In this document: positions 17,171 to 25,299 of the stretch, piece by piece
Layout of the letters: the number at the start of each line of letters is the position of its first letter
Numbering within the stretch: position 1 is the stretch's first letter
NCBI GenBank assembly: GCA_009594995.1
Contig: VOPR01000066.1
Span: 1-34,984 of the forward strand
Length of the DNA stretch: 34,984 nt
Reading direction: 5' to 3'
Source of the DNA: Nitrospira sp.
GTDB taxonomy: Bacteria > Nitrospirota > Nitrospiria > Nitrospirales > Nitrospiraceae
Notes under the pieces: generated by a model
What the model saw: only the letters and a program-made list of their open reading frames with translations
Databases searched by the model: none
Told to the model about the DNA's origin: nothing
Position numbers and translations under genes: made by a program

Positions 17171-18229
17171 TCACATTACGTATGTTCGTGGCTCCGGCGG
17201 AAGGTTGCCCGGACGATAGGGTGGCTGAAGCTTATCCCAACGTTGCCGGACACTGACATGAATCGCGGCGGATGGAACGATGGCACGAATCGCCGGACGT
17301 ACAGTGACAAATGGCGGCTTATAGGAATCGTGCATCGGCATCATCTGCGGATCTCCACTGCTCGCCGGCGCGCCGTTCTGGGCGAACGCGCGATCGCCGA
17401 AGAGCATGCCGTGGGGCTGCAGTTTCCTGAGCATCCAGGCGAGAGTGAGGTCAGAGAGCCCGGTTTCCTTGTACCCGCCACCGATGTCGCCATGCACTCC
17501 GGCGAACCAGACCTGCTCAACTCCCTCGCGGGCATCCCACAAGGTCGGAGCGAAGCTTTCACGTTGTTCATCGATCGCCAGGGCGTGATACCCAAACCGT
17601 ACACTCGAATGTAACGACAGGTCATGAAATCGGAACAGGAGATGATCCAGCGGACTAAAGAACCCGAGAGGAATACCGAGCGCTCCAACCGTATCCCACA
17701 CGCCGATGACCTCAATCATCACATCCTGACACTGATAGTCCGCGCGATATTGAGCGGTCACCGTCGGGTCGTTACGGCGGTAGACGTCGAAGGCATGACT
17801 GGCGAACATATCGTTCCGGCGCGATGCTGCCGGCACGCCACAGCGGATCAGCATGCCCCCAAGACTGCGGGCCGTAAAGGCGCCCCGGCTGAATCCAAAG
17901 AGACAGAGCCGGTCTCCGGACTCATACTGTTCGCTGATGAACTGATACCCGTCGCGCAGCTTGAGCTCGAGACCCGCACCAGTCGCGCCCTCCGCGACCC
18001 GCACAGCCCAGATGCCATCGGCGCCAACGCCGTCATCATACAGCGTAACCTGACCTTGAACTGTTTTAACGCGAGAGGTGGACGAACGCATGTCCGCCTC
18101 TCCAGCCAACAGTGCGAACAACTTAAAGACGTTCGTATCCGCCGACGTAAAATTCTCGGACGTCACGTCGCTTGCAGCGGGGTGATTCCACGTGCCATCG
18201 GTACAGACGATGATGTTCTTGGGCATCAT
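17171..18229 (-). CDS. DUF2235 alpha/beta hydrolase (Tle1-like lipase fold)
   Basis: This 352-residue protein opens with the DUF2235 signature IIVCTDGTWN. It has the nucleophile elbow GFSRGA (Ser114), VWDTVGALG (Asp179) and VWFAGVHGDIGGGY (His246), giving a complete Ser-Asp-His set. DUF2235 includes the Tle1 phospholipases delivered by type VI secretion, but most members are uncharacterised. No signal peptide is seen. It is the third gene of the operon led by the Cry-like toxin, with 43 bp after the VCBS-repeat gene. AGGA lies 5 nt before the first ATG; the second in-frame ATG follows at once. Its job could be membrane-lipid attack, or host or self lipid processing linked to the toxin; this is inference. 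Confidence 0.85.
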   Translation of the reverse strand: MMPKNIIVCTDGTWNHPAASDVTSENFTSADTNVFKLFALLAGEADMRSSTSRVKTVQGQVTLYDDGVGADGIWAVRVAEGATGAGLELKLRDGYQFISEQYESGDRLCLFGFSRGAFTARSLGGMLIRCGVPAASRRNDMFASHAFDVYRRNDPTVTAQYRADYQCQDVMIEVIGVWDTVGALGIPLGFFSPLDHLLFRFHDLSLHSSVRFGYHALAIDEQRESFAPTLWDAREGVEQVWFAGVHGDIGGGYKETGLSDLTLAWMLRKLQPHGMLFGDRAFAQNGAPASSGDPQMMPMHDSYKPPFVTVRPAIRAIVPSAAIHVSVRQRWDKLQPPYRPGNLPPEPRTYVM

Positions 18230-18272
18230 GCATTCCTGAATATGGTTGAGGCGCCCTCACTACGTCGGCATG

Positions 18273-20795
18273 TCACCAGGCGTCGCCGTTGGGGGGATTC
18301 TGAATCTTGTCCCACCCGAACCGCTGAAAGGTCATGTCGGCCGGTTGAACCTGTAGATTCGTGAATAAATCAGTCATCAGCGCCTGAATTGGGAAAGCGA
18401 CCAGATTCACCCCCTGCCCTCCTTCGGTGATGGTTCCCTGAGCGAGTAGGGAGACCGTATAGGTTCCGTCCGCATTCGGCTGGCTCCACCAGGCCCAACT
18501 CGGTGCGTCGATAGGGGTCAACTCGTGTCCTCCTGACCAATCCAACCACCTGTGCGCGGGATAATTCTCTTTCGCGTTCGTCCACACAAACAACGAAAAC
18601 TCGGCCGCCATGAGCATCTGATAGAACATGATACGGTTCGGATTCGTCCCGTTGGCCGCTACGACCTCATTGTCGGTAATCCCCCAATACCAGGGGACTT
18701 CCGCAAGCCGCCCGGCAACATGCAGCTTCACAGGATCGGTAATCACGGCTTGCAGGTCGAGATAGGTTCCATTCAATGCCTCGCTGAATAACGTATCGAC
18801 GGTGGTCTTGAAATCCTGGTATTGAACGACGGTGGTCGGCGGGCCGCCTGAGGACGGCTGGCCGGCGAACGACCCAAACAGCGAGGCCGCCAATGCAAGG
18901 CCGACTTGAACCTCGGGGCCCAGCGGAGTCGCTGAGAGCCCCCACAATGCCGCGTCGATGACCGCGCCGGCCCAATACGAAACCGGCGCCGGGGATGTGA
19001 GGGGATCCAGGGTGAGATTGCCGAAGCAGTGGTTCAAGTCCTTGTCCTGCTGAATGCTGATCGCCAATGCAAGAGCGGCCATATCCGCGGAGAATCCGTA
19101 CATGGTTCCGACCCAACCAGCCTCGTCCGCAATGGTCGGCGCCACGGCATCCCAATCTTCTTGAGAATACCCCGATATGGGCGGCATGTCCTTGATCTGC
19201 GTGGCCCATCCCGCAAAGGTCTCGGCGTTGGTCAGATTAGCGTATTGGTAGCGAATGTCACCCGTCTGCCCATCGGCTCCCAACGCCGGTGGGATCAGGC
19301 TCTCACACATTTGCCGATAGAGTTGGAGCTGTGTCCCGGTGAACGGCGTGAACGGCGTGGCAGGCAATGCCACCAGAAAACTGAGATTCCAACCCGGCAC
19401 GCAATAGTGAGATTGATAGACACAGGTGAGATTTCCCGGCGACCACATCAACAACCCAATGGACGCGCCGGGTGCCAAGGCCAACAGCGATTCGCCGGGG
19501 CCGTTCAGGCGCGCCGGGTAATGCTGATTGAAATAGGAGAGCCCCCAGCTGTCGGCCGTTCCCTGCCAGACGCAGGACAGACCGCTGTTTTGCCACTTCA
19601 ATATGCCGGCCCAGCCGCTGTTCGTCGCCTGAATGATGAAGAGCGCATCGCCGGTGCCGTCAAGATTCGCCACAGAGAATGCATCGGAAGCGCCGAAGAA
19701 CCCGCCGGCATTCAGCTCCCAATCCTGGGCTCCGTCGATCCCCGGAACCGTTAGACCGCACCGCCAGATGACGTTGAGAGCAGCGGGGATTCCCCACTCC
19801 GTCACCACCATCCCTTTATATTCCGCCATGGGAATGATGACTTTGGCAACTCCCGTACCATCCAGATCGGCCACAAAGAGACTAGCCGACTGGGTCACGT
19901 AGTCGGGAGCGTTGCCCGCGGACGAGGAGACGTGCCAGATGACGGACAGTACTCCGCCGGACCATTTCGCCACCGCCAGAGCAGGATTGAGCTGATTGAC
20001 CTTGTCGGCATAGCTTGGAACAAGGAGAATGAGTTCATCCTCCTTATCGCCGTCCACATCCGCGACCGCGAACTGATCAACGGTGCCCAACGTCCACGCA
20101 GGAACATTCCCAGCCCCCGGGATCGACCCGTTATTCAGCCACACAGAGCTGAACGCTCCTGCATTCCACTCCATCAGGCCGACGAGCGTGCCGAGGCCTG
20201 ACACGGGCTGAACGAACAGGATCCGGTCTCCCCCCTCACCTGCCGGACTCTGCATGGGATACAACTGTAGTCCGGACGCCAGCGGGCACGAATGAGTCCC
20301 TGGGATGCCCGAAATGACCCCAAACGTTTGCCACACGCAGCTCAAGCTGTGGCCGTCCCACTTGAGGACACCGAGGCTGGCAGACGCTCCGGTGTAGCCG
20401 GGAAAGTAGGCGATGATTTCCTGAATTCCATCGCCATCGACATCCGCCGACCAAAAAGAGAAATTGGAGCAGGACTGTGGCGCCGGCGATGGAGGATACA
20501 TCCAATTCGGAATTCCGGCGGAGGATGACCACTGCACTACCAGCGTCGGCTGCTGATTGCCGCTCCATCCGGGGTCGAGTTCATTCGGCTGCACGTACGA
20601 CAAGACACTGAGACAGGCGACCGGACTGGTTGCTTGCGCCGAACTGACGATGAATTCGTCGCGCCCGTCGCCGTCAATGTCTCCGCAACATCCGATCGTG
20701 GAAAGGTGGCCAGGGTCGAAGTTCCAGGCAAAGGTGGCCGGAAGCTGCAATAACTTATGAATGGAGAGGGCCTCTGGAGACGTGACGGTAGTCAT
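18273..20795 (-). CDS. VCBS/FG-GAP beta-propeller protein with hydrophobic C-terminal half
   Basis: The start is ATG 20795, with GGAGGG about 5 nt upstream; its ATGA overlaps the stop of the Cry-like gene, so the two are translationally coupled. The product has 840 residues. About 30-480 is a run of propeller-like modules: acidic calcium-type loops DIDGDGRDE (39-47), DVDGDGIQE (118-126) and DVDGDKEDE (246-254), and weaker copies DLDGTG (310-315) and NLDGTG (377-382). These alternate with at least six short modules of the form GVLKWDGxxLSCVW. The rest (about 485-840) is unrecognised and Trp-rich. It contains a hydrophobic pair of helices at about 605-645, long enough to enter a membrane. No N-terminal signal peptide is visible. 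A role as receptor-binding or carrier partner of the toxin is inferred. Confidence 0.82.
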   Translation of the reverse strand: MTTVTSPEALSIHKLLQLPATFAWNFDPGHLSTIGCCGDIDGDGRDEFIVSSAQATSPVACLSVLSYVQPNELDPGWSGNQQPTLVVQWSSSAGIPNWMYPPSPAPQSCSNFSFWSADVDGDGIQEIIAYFPGYTGASASLGVLKWDGHSLSCVWQTFGVISGIPGTHSCPLASGLQLYPMQSPAGEGGDRILFVQPVSGLGTLVGLMEWNAGAFSSVWLNNGSIPGAGNVPAWTLGTVDQFAVADVDGDKEDELILLVPSYADKVNQLNPALAVAKWSGGVLSVIWHVSSSAGNAPDYVTQSASLFVADLDGTGVAKVIIPMAEYKGMVVTEWGIPAALNVIWRCGLTVPGIDGAQDWELNAGGFFGASDAFSVANLDGTGDALFIIQATNSGWAGILKWQNSGLSCVWQGTADSWGLSYFNQHYPARLNGPGESLLALAPGASIGLLMWSPGNLTCVYQSHYCVPGWNLSFLVALPATPFTPFTGTQLQLYRQMCESLIPPALGADGQTGDIRYQYANLTNAETFAGWATQIKDMPPISGYSQEDWDAVAPTIADEAGWVGTMYGFSADMAALALAISIQQDKDLNHCFGNLTLDPLTSPAPVSYWAGAVIDAALWGLSATPLGPEVQVGLALAASLFGSFAGQPSSGGPPTTVVQYQDFKTTVDTLFSEALNGTYLDLQAVITDPVKLHVAGRLAEVPWYWGITDNEVVAANGTNPNRIMFYQMLMAAEFSLFVWTNAKENYPAHRWLDWSGGHELTPIDAPSWAWWSQPNADGTYTVSLLAQGTITEGGQGVNLVAFPIQALMTDLFTNLQVQPADMTFQRFGWDKIQNPPNGDAW
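20792..20795 (-). other. ATGA start/stop overlap coupling the Cry-like and VCBS genes
   Basis: The TGA that ends the Cry-like gene (20794-20792) overlaps the ATG of the VCBS gene (20795-20793). Such overlaps usually mean translational coupling and fixed stoichiometry, arguing that the two products work together. Confidence 0.85.
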
Positions 20796-22276
20796 GACGC
20801 CCTCCGTGCCCGTTTGGCGGCAGTCGACCGACGCGTCAGGCTGTTCCGATATTGTTGGCGCTGCGCATCCCACCCTTCCGTTTCCGCCGCGGCCTTCAGC
20901 GCATCGATCGAGACAGGCTTGGTCACGCAGCGCGCCGCCAATTCAGTCAGATCGATCTGCGACGGCGAGCATACGTACAGATGTCGCAATGCCATCAGGT
21001 CGGTGGTTGCTTTCTGCTGATACTGATATCCCACAATGATCAGATCGGCGCTTTGGTAAAACTCGCTGGTTCCGTGGATATAGAGACTTGAGAGGATCGA
21101 ATTCTCACGAAAAACAAAACCTATGGGGCTACGGGCCGGCGGCTTGTTGCCTCCGATCTGACCGGTGGATGAGCCATCCTGGCCAGTAAAATTCAATGCA
21201 CTGACGATATCACCCGCATAGATATCCACTTCAACAATCGGGTCTGCATCGGCATAGACCGTGACACAACTGTCTGTGAGCGCGCCGCACACAATCTGCG
21301 TTTGACCGCCCGGCCCGCCACCGGACGGATAGTTGAGACGCACGCCATTGATCCGGTCTGCTGCAAACACGTCGATCGTCGTGAGCGGTTGGGTCGGGGC
21401 CGGCGGATTGAGATTCCACCAGGGCCGAATCGGTATCGGCGAGTAGTCCGACGAGCCAAAGGCCATGCTGTAGATCTCACGATGCAGCACTACATCGACC
21501 TGGCCTGAATTAAAAAATGGCCACAGGTTTCGAAAGTCGAGCGCCTTCAGCGTCATCCACGTGAGGAAGTTATTCTGCTTGTTCCACGCCGTCACATTGT
21601 AGTGATAGCCCAATGAATAATTGACTGGATCGTTGCCGGAATTGCAGAATTGCACATAGGCATCTTGCGCCGCCCCGAAGGCACTCGTGCGCCGCCCATA
21701 CTCCTGCCCGAATGTCGTGTCCACCCATTGGCAAACATCCTGGATGGCCTGATTCATTTCCTTCGTGGCCACGGCCACATCGGCATTGGTCCATCCCCAA
21801 TCTTTACCATGCAGCACACCGTCCCGGAGCAGCGCGAGATACAAGTTCACCGCTTGGGCGTAATAGGGAAGCAATGCCACCTCGTACCCCTGCGTCTGAA
21901 ACTGGGGCATCTGTTGAACAAAATTGAGTTTCGCACTGGTCCAATTCTGCGAAATGTTCGATGGATCGTTGGTGGTGAGCGCATCCTGGTAATCCTGGAT
22001 CGATCCCTTGAGACCTTGCAACGTTTGGGCTTCCAGATTCTCAACCAACTGTGTGAGGTCCTGCTGGACGAGCGCTTGCACCTGATCCTTGATCTCGTCC
22101 CAGACGTCTTCTTGATCACTCGGCCATAGGATATAGACCAGACCACTGAGCAGAGATCCCACTTCAGGGATCAAGCCCAAGGTGCTGGCAATGAGGTTCA
22201 TCGCCGTGTTGCTCCAGTCGGTGATGTCGGTGGGAACAGGGGCGCTGTGTGTAGGCGGCTGAAGGACGGTAGCCAT
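20792..22276 (-). CDS. Cry-like insecticidal delta-endotoxin homologue, domain I plus beta-prism region
   Basis: This 494-residue protein carries the conserved blocks of Cry pore-forming domain I. Residues 31-56 (STLGLIPEVGSLLSGL...ILWPS) match the helix 1-2 region, followed by DVWDEIKDQVQALVQQDL. Residues 131-161 (YEVALLPYYAQAVNLYLALL, then RDGVLHGKDWG) match block 1, the central helix 5. Residues 238-270, with MTLKALDFRNLWPFF and LHREIY, match block 2. Residues about 300-420 read as a jacalin/beta-prism-like domain (IDVFAADRINGVRLNY, VEVDIYAGDIVSALNF, GFVFRENSILSSLYIHG), as in Cry domain II. No Cry domain III is evident; a basic tail ends the protein. No signal peptide is seen, as in Cry proteins. 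The ATG at 22276 is fixed by AAGGAGGT 4 nt upstream. Target cells are unknown. Confidence 0.82.
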   Translation of the reverse strand: MATVLQPPTHSAPVPTDITDWSNTAMNLIASTLGLIPEVGSLLSGLVYILWPSDQEDVWDEIKDQVQALVQQDLTQLVENLEAQTLQGLKGSIQDYQDALTTNDPSNISQNWTSAKLNFVQQMPQFQTQGYEVALLPYYAQAVNLYLALLRDGVLHGKDWGWTNADVAVATKEMNQAIQDVCQWVDTTFGQEYGRRTSAFGAAQDAYVQFCNSGNDPVNYSLGYHYNVTAWNKQNNFLTWMTLKALDFRNLWPFFNSGQVDVVLHREIYSMAFGSSDYSPIPIRPWWNLNPPAPTQPLTTIDVFAADRINGVRLNYPSGGGPGGQTQIVCGALTDSCVTVYADADPIVEVDIYAGDIVSALNFTGQDGSSTGQIGGNKPPARSPIGFVFRENSILSSLYIHGTSEFYQSADLIIVGYQYQQKATTDLMALRHLYVCSPSQIDLTELAARCVTKPVSIDALKAAAETEGWDAQRQQYRNSLTRRSTAAKRARRAS

Positions 22277-22280
22277 GCGG

Positions 22281-22288
22281 ACCTCCTT
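22281..22288 (-). promoter_or_regulatory. Strong Shine-Dalgarno deciding the Cry-like start
   Basis: AAGGAGGT on the minus strand lies 4 nt before the ATG at 22276. It rules out the in-frame upstream extension to 22336, whose added residues (MRLRMSPVARGRALHKKEVR) do not resemble the family. Confidence 0.8.
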
Positions 22289-22766
22289 TTTATGAAGTGC
22301 TCGACCGCGTGCCACCGGAGACATGCGCAGCCTCACTTACGGTAGGGGAGATGTGAAAATGCCTAGGTCTTACAATGGAGATGGACGAACGGGAAGGACG
22401 ATAGTCCTCTTCTAACCGAAAACCAAACCGTATTTCGGCCCCAGACGAATGACCATGAGTTTCTTACGACGTGCGTGTCATTGTGCCATTGATAGGGACG
22501 CGTGGAACGGCTCTAAGATCGGCTAGCTAGTGGGTAGGATCGCAATCGGCCACAGGCGAAAATCGCCCGGCACGAGACAGCGATGTTGTTGGTCTATTGA
22601 AGATGTATTCTCGTCTGAATTGAGGCTCGTTCGCAGTCGTGAGGCACAATCACCCCGAGGAATATTGGAACTCTCCCGTCAGGACGAAACCGGCAGACGC
22701 CGTTGATTGCCGGTTCATGGTCACGTCCGAAAACGGCCGGAATTTCGCCGCCGGATATGGCAGAGT
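22289..22766. other. Divergent intergenic region between the toxin operon and the repair operon
   Basis: About 480 bp separate two divergent operons. It must hold both promoters, but I cannot place convincing -35/-10 pairs. I see no coding frame with a good start, no RNA gene and no repeat. The GC content is mixed, with AT-richer stretches near 22420-22480 and 22580-22625. Confidence 0.5.
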
Positions 22767-24281
22767 ATGCGCATGCACCCGCTTGATCCTGATATCAGCT
22801 ACCGCGCCCTGCAGACCCGCGATCCACGCTTCGATGGACGACTCTTCGTCGGGGTCGTCTCGACCGGCATCTATTGCCGTCCGATCTGTCCGGCCCGGAC
22901 ACCCAAACGTGAACACTGCCGGTTTTTCGCCAACAGTGCGTCGGCCCAGGCTGCCGGATTCCGCGCCTGCCTGCGCTGCCGCCCCGAAATTGCTCCCGAA
23001 TTGGCCGGCTGGCGCGGCACATCGAACACGGTCTCCCGTGCCTTGGCGCTGATCGCCGATGGCTTTCTCGACCACGAAACCGCCACGGTCGAATCCCTCG
23101 CGACGCGCGTCGGGATGGGGGCGCGGCAATTGCGCCGGCTCTTCGACCAGCACCTCGGTGTGGCGCCGGTGGCCGTCGCTCAAACCAGGCGACTGCTGTT
23201 CGCCAAGCAGTTACTCCACGATACGAGGCTGTCGATGAGCGACGTGGCCATTGCCGGAGGGTTCGGCAGCGTGCGCCGCTTCAACCATGTCTTCCACACC
23301 CTTTACCACACACCACCCGGGGAGTTGCGCCGTTGCAGCGCACAGCCATCCTCAACTCTCCCCCCCGATGCTCCTGTGGTGCTGCAGCTTCCCTATCAAC
23401 CGCCGTATGACTGGCAGAACATGTTGGACTATCTCCGCGCCCGCGCCATCAATGGTCTGGAAGTGGTCGAAGATGGCCTATACCGGCGTAGCGTCCTACT
23501 CGATGGACAGCAGGGCACTGTCACCGTTGCGCACAATCCTGCTCGGCATTGCCTCCTGGCCACGATCCGCTTTCCATCTGTCCGCGCACTTCAAGCGATT
23601 GTGGCTCGCATCCGGCATCAGTTCGATGTGGGCGCCGACGTCGACAGCATTGCGAGTCATTTGTCCAAGGACCAAGCCCTTGCTCCCCTGATCGCCTTAC
23701 GGCCCGGATTACGCGTTCCCGGCTGTTGGGACGGCTTTGAACTGGCAGTCCGGGCTGTGTTGGGACAGCAGATCACCGTCGAGGCTGCCCGCCGCCTCGG
23801 TGGCATCCTGGTCGATCTGTGGGGTGATCTCTTGCCCAATTCGGGTGAGACAGGCCTCACCCGAACCTTCCCTACGGCCAGTCGTCTCGCCACCGCCGAC
23901 TTGAGCCGCCTCGGCATGCATGCCGCTCGCCGGGCCACAATCAAAGCCCTGGCCCACGCAGCCGCCGCCAATCCTCGATTGTTCCTGCCGGGCAAATCGC
24001 TCGACGAGCAGATCGCGCAACTCCGGGCGATCGATGGCATCGGGGCATGGACCGCTCACTATATCGCCCTTCGCGCCATGCGCGAGCCAGATGCCTTTCC
24101 GTCTGCCGATGTCGGTCTTGTGCGCGGCGCTGCGCAACTGGAAGGAGTCGTCCTCTCGGCTTCTCAACTGCTACACCGCGCGGAGGCCTGGCGCCCCTGG
24201 CGGGCCTATGCCGCACAGTATCTATGGACCATCAGCACGCGCACCAGTCACGCAAAAAGGAAAACTCGCCATGGCTCATAA
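22767..24281 (+). CDS. alkA: Ada-like regulator fused to DNA-3-methyladenine glycosylase (AlkA)
   Basis: This 504-residue fusion has three parts. Residues 1-75 form an Ada-type zinc domain with Cys37, Cys41, Cys68 and Cys71, matching Ada Cys38/42/69/72; the first would take methyl from phosphotriesters. An AraC-type helix-turn-helix follows (about 85-185, with SLATRVGMGARQLRRLF and SDVAIAGGFGSVRRFNHVF). The rest is AlkA: the N-terminal domain, then LGQQITVEAA, the helix-hairpin-helix LRAIDGIGAWTAHYIALRAM and the catalytic Asp in FPSADVGL. It excises alkylated bases and probably senses damage to induce its own operon. The start may also be the ATG at 22773; neither has a strong Shine-Dalgarno. 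The ogt gene overlaps its end by 11 bp. Confidence 0.92.
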   Translation: MRMHPLDPDISYRALQTRDPRFDGRLFVGVVSTGIYCRPICPARTPKREHCRFFANSASAQAAGFRACLRCRPEIAPELAGWRGTSNTVSRALALIADGFLDHETATVESLATRVGMGARQLRRLFDQHLGVAPVAVAQTRRLLFAKQLLHDTRLSMSDVAIAGGFGSVRRFNHVFHTLYHTPPGELRRCSAQPSSTLPPDAPVVLQLPYQPPYDWQNMLDYLRARAINGLEVVEDGLYRRSVLLDGQQGTVTVAHNPARHCLLATIRFPSVRALQAIVARIRHQFDVGADVDSIASHLSKDQALAPLIALRPGLRVPGCWDGFELAVRAVLGQQITVEAARRLGGILVDLWGDLLPNSGETGLTRTFPTASRLATADLSRLGMHAARRATIKALAHAAAANPRLFLPGKSLDEQIAQLRAIDGIGAWTAHYIALRAMREPDAFPSADVGLVRGAAQLEGVVLSASQLLHRAEAWRPWRAYAAQYLWTISTRTSHAKRKTRHGS

Positions 24282-24873
24282 CCTGTGTCTTTTCAGAGAG
24301 ACGCTGGAGACACCGATCGGGACGCTGGTGGTGATCACAGACGAACGCGGAGACTTGCGCGCCATCGATTGGACGGACTATGAGGATCGCATGCGCCGCC
24401 TGTTCAACCGACACTATGGAAGCGACCGGATGACGTTGACACCCGCATTACACTTATCACCATCTGCTTTGGCCATCGCGGCCTACTTCGAGGGGGATCT
24501 CTCCGCAATCGAACCTCTCTCAACGGCAACAGGGGGCACCCCGTTTCAGAAACGCGTCTGGCAGGCACTGCGCGAGATCCCTGCAGGACAGACCATAAGT
24601 TATGGGCAGCTCGCGAGACGTATCGGACAACCGGCCGCCGTCCGCGCCGTCGGCCTGGCCAATGGCGCCAACCCCATCGGCATCGTGGTGCCCTGTCATC
24701 GAGTGATCGGGGCTAATGGCTCGTTGACCGGCTACGGCGGAGGATTGGACCGCAAACGCTGGTTGCTGAATCACGAGAGACAGGTGACTGAAAGTGCTAC
24801 GCACTTCTCTGCAGCTACAACAGAGAACCAATGGTATGATCACGCTCTTCTTGACCAGGAGGTGCAGACATGA
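24271..24873 (+). CDS. ogt: Methylated-DNA--protein-cysteine methyltransferase (Ogt-type)
   Basis: This 200-residue suicide repair protein removes methyl groups from O6-methylguanine. PCHRVIG (141-147) gives acceptor Cys142. The DNA-binding helix region shows GTPFQKRVWQALREIPAGQTISYGQLA, and AVGLANGANPI precedes the active site, all as in Ogt/MGMT. The ATG at 24271 is chosen because AAAAAGGAAAA lies just upstream and the protein then has normal Ogt length. The frame is open further upstream inside alkA, but that part is a shadow. A C-terminal tail of about 30 residues past the fold (after NHER) is unusual and runs into the next gene by an ATGA overlap. Confidence 0.95.
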   Translation: MAHNLCLFRETLETPIGTLVVITDERGDLRAIDWTDYEDRMRRLFNRHYGSDRMTLTPALHLSPSALAIAAYFEGDLSAIEPLSTATGGTPFQKRVWQALREIPAGQTISYGQLARRIGQPAAVRAVGLANGANPIGIVVPCHRVIGANGSLTGYGGGLDRKRWLLNHERQVTESATHFSAATTENQWYDHALLDQEVQT

Positions 24874-25256
24874 AGACTCCATTCACCCTCGGCGCAGTCT
24901 GGCATTTTGGCCTGGCCGTTCGCGATCCGCGCGCCAGCGCCACATGGTTCATGCGGATATTGGGACTCAGTAAGCAATTTGAATATGAAGGCGGCGTGGG
25001 AATCGGCAATGCCAACGTCCTGATCGTCTTCTCCAAGGGCAAACCATCGCCGAAAACCATCGGGCATGTGGCATTCCATCTGCCGAACATGGCTGCACTT
25101 AAAAAAGCCCTGGCCCATCTCAAAAAACATCGGGTTGAATTGGAGGATCCGGGAGACGAGATCGGACCAGTCGCCCCCGGGTCAAAAAGCATGGGACTCT
25201 GGTTTTCGGACCCCGATGGGTACCGGTGGGAATTGGCCGTGCAGAGCAAGAAATAG
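24870..25256 (+). CDS. VOC (glyoxalase/dioxygenase) superfamily protein
   Basis: This 128-residue protein has the two beta-alpha-beta-beta-beta modules of the vicinal oxygen chelate fold. WHFGLAVRDPRASATWFMRILGL is the first strand and helix, IGHVAFHLPNMAALKKALAHLKKH the second. GLWFSDPDGYRWEL is the usual C-terminal strand pair, where a metal-ligating Glu sits. The ATG is preceded by AGGAGG at good spacing and overlaps the ogt stop by 4 bp, so it belongs to the repair operon. Substrate is unknown; it could detoxify an electrophile that also alkylates DNA, but this is inference. Confidence 0.9.
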   Translation: MKTPFTLGAVWHFGLAVRDPRASATWFMRILGLSKQFEYEGGVGIGNANVLIVFSKGKPSPKTIGHVAFHLPNMAALKKALAHLKKHRVELEDPGDEIGPVAPGSKSMGLWFSDPDGYRWELAVQSKK

Positions 25257-25261
25257 AAACC

Positions 25262-25296
25262 GGTGCAGCTGGCGCTGACACCAGCCGAGCTGCGCC
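25262..25296. terminator. Bidirectional hairpin between convergent genes
   Basis: GGTGCAGCT (25262-25270) pairs with AGCTGCGCC (25288-25296) using one G-U pair, extended inward by GGC/GCC after a bulged G. It fills the 43-bp gap between the VOC gene and the convergent BACON-FN3 gene, where a shared terminator is expected. The T-run is weak on both sides. Confidence 0.55.
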
Positions 25297-25299
25297 ACC

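Noticed and set aside
19029..19754. Plus-strand frame inside the VCBS-repeat gene
   Set aside because: It has no start signal and no family features, whereas the opposite strand carries clear repeats.
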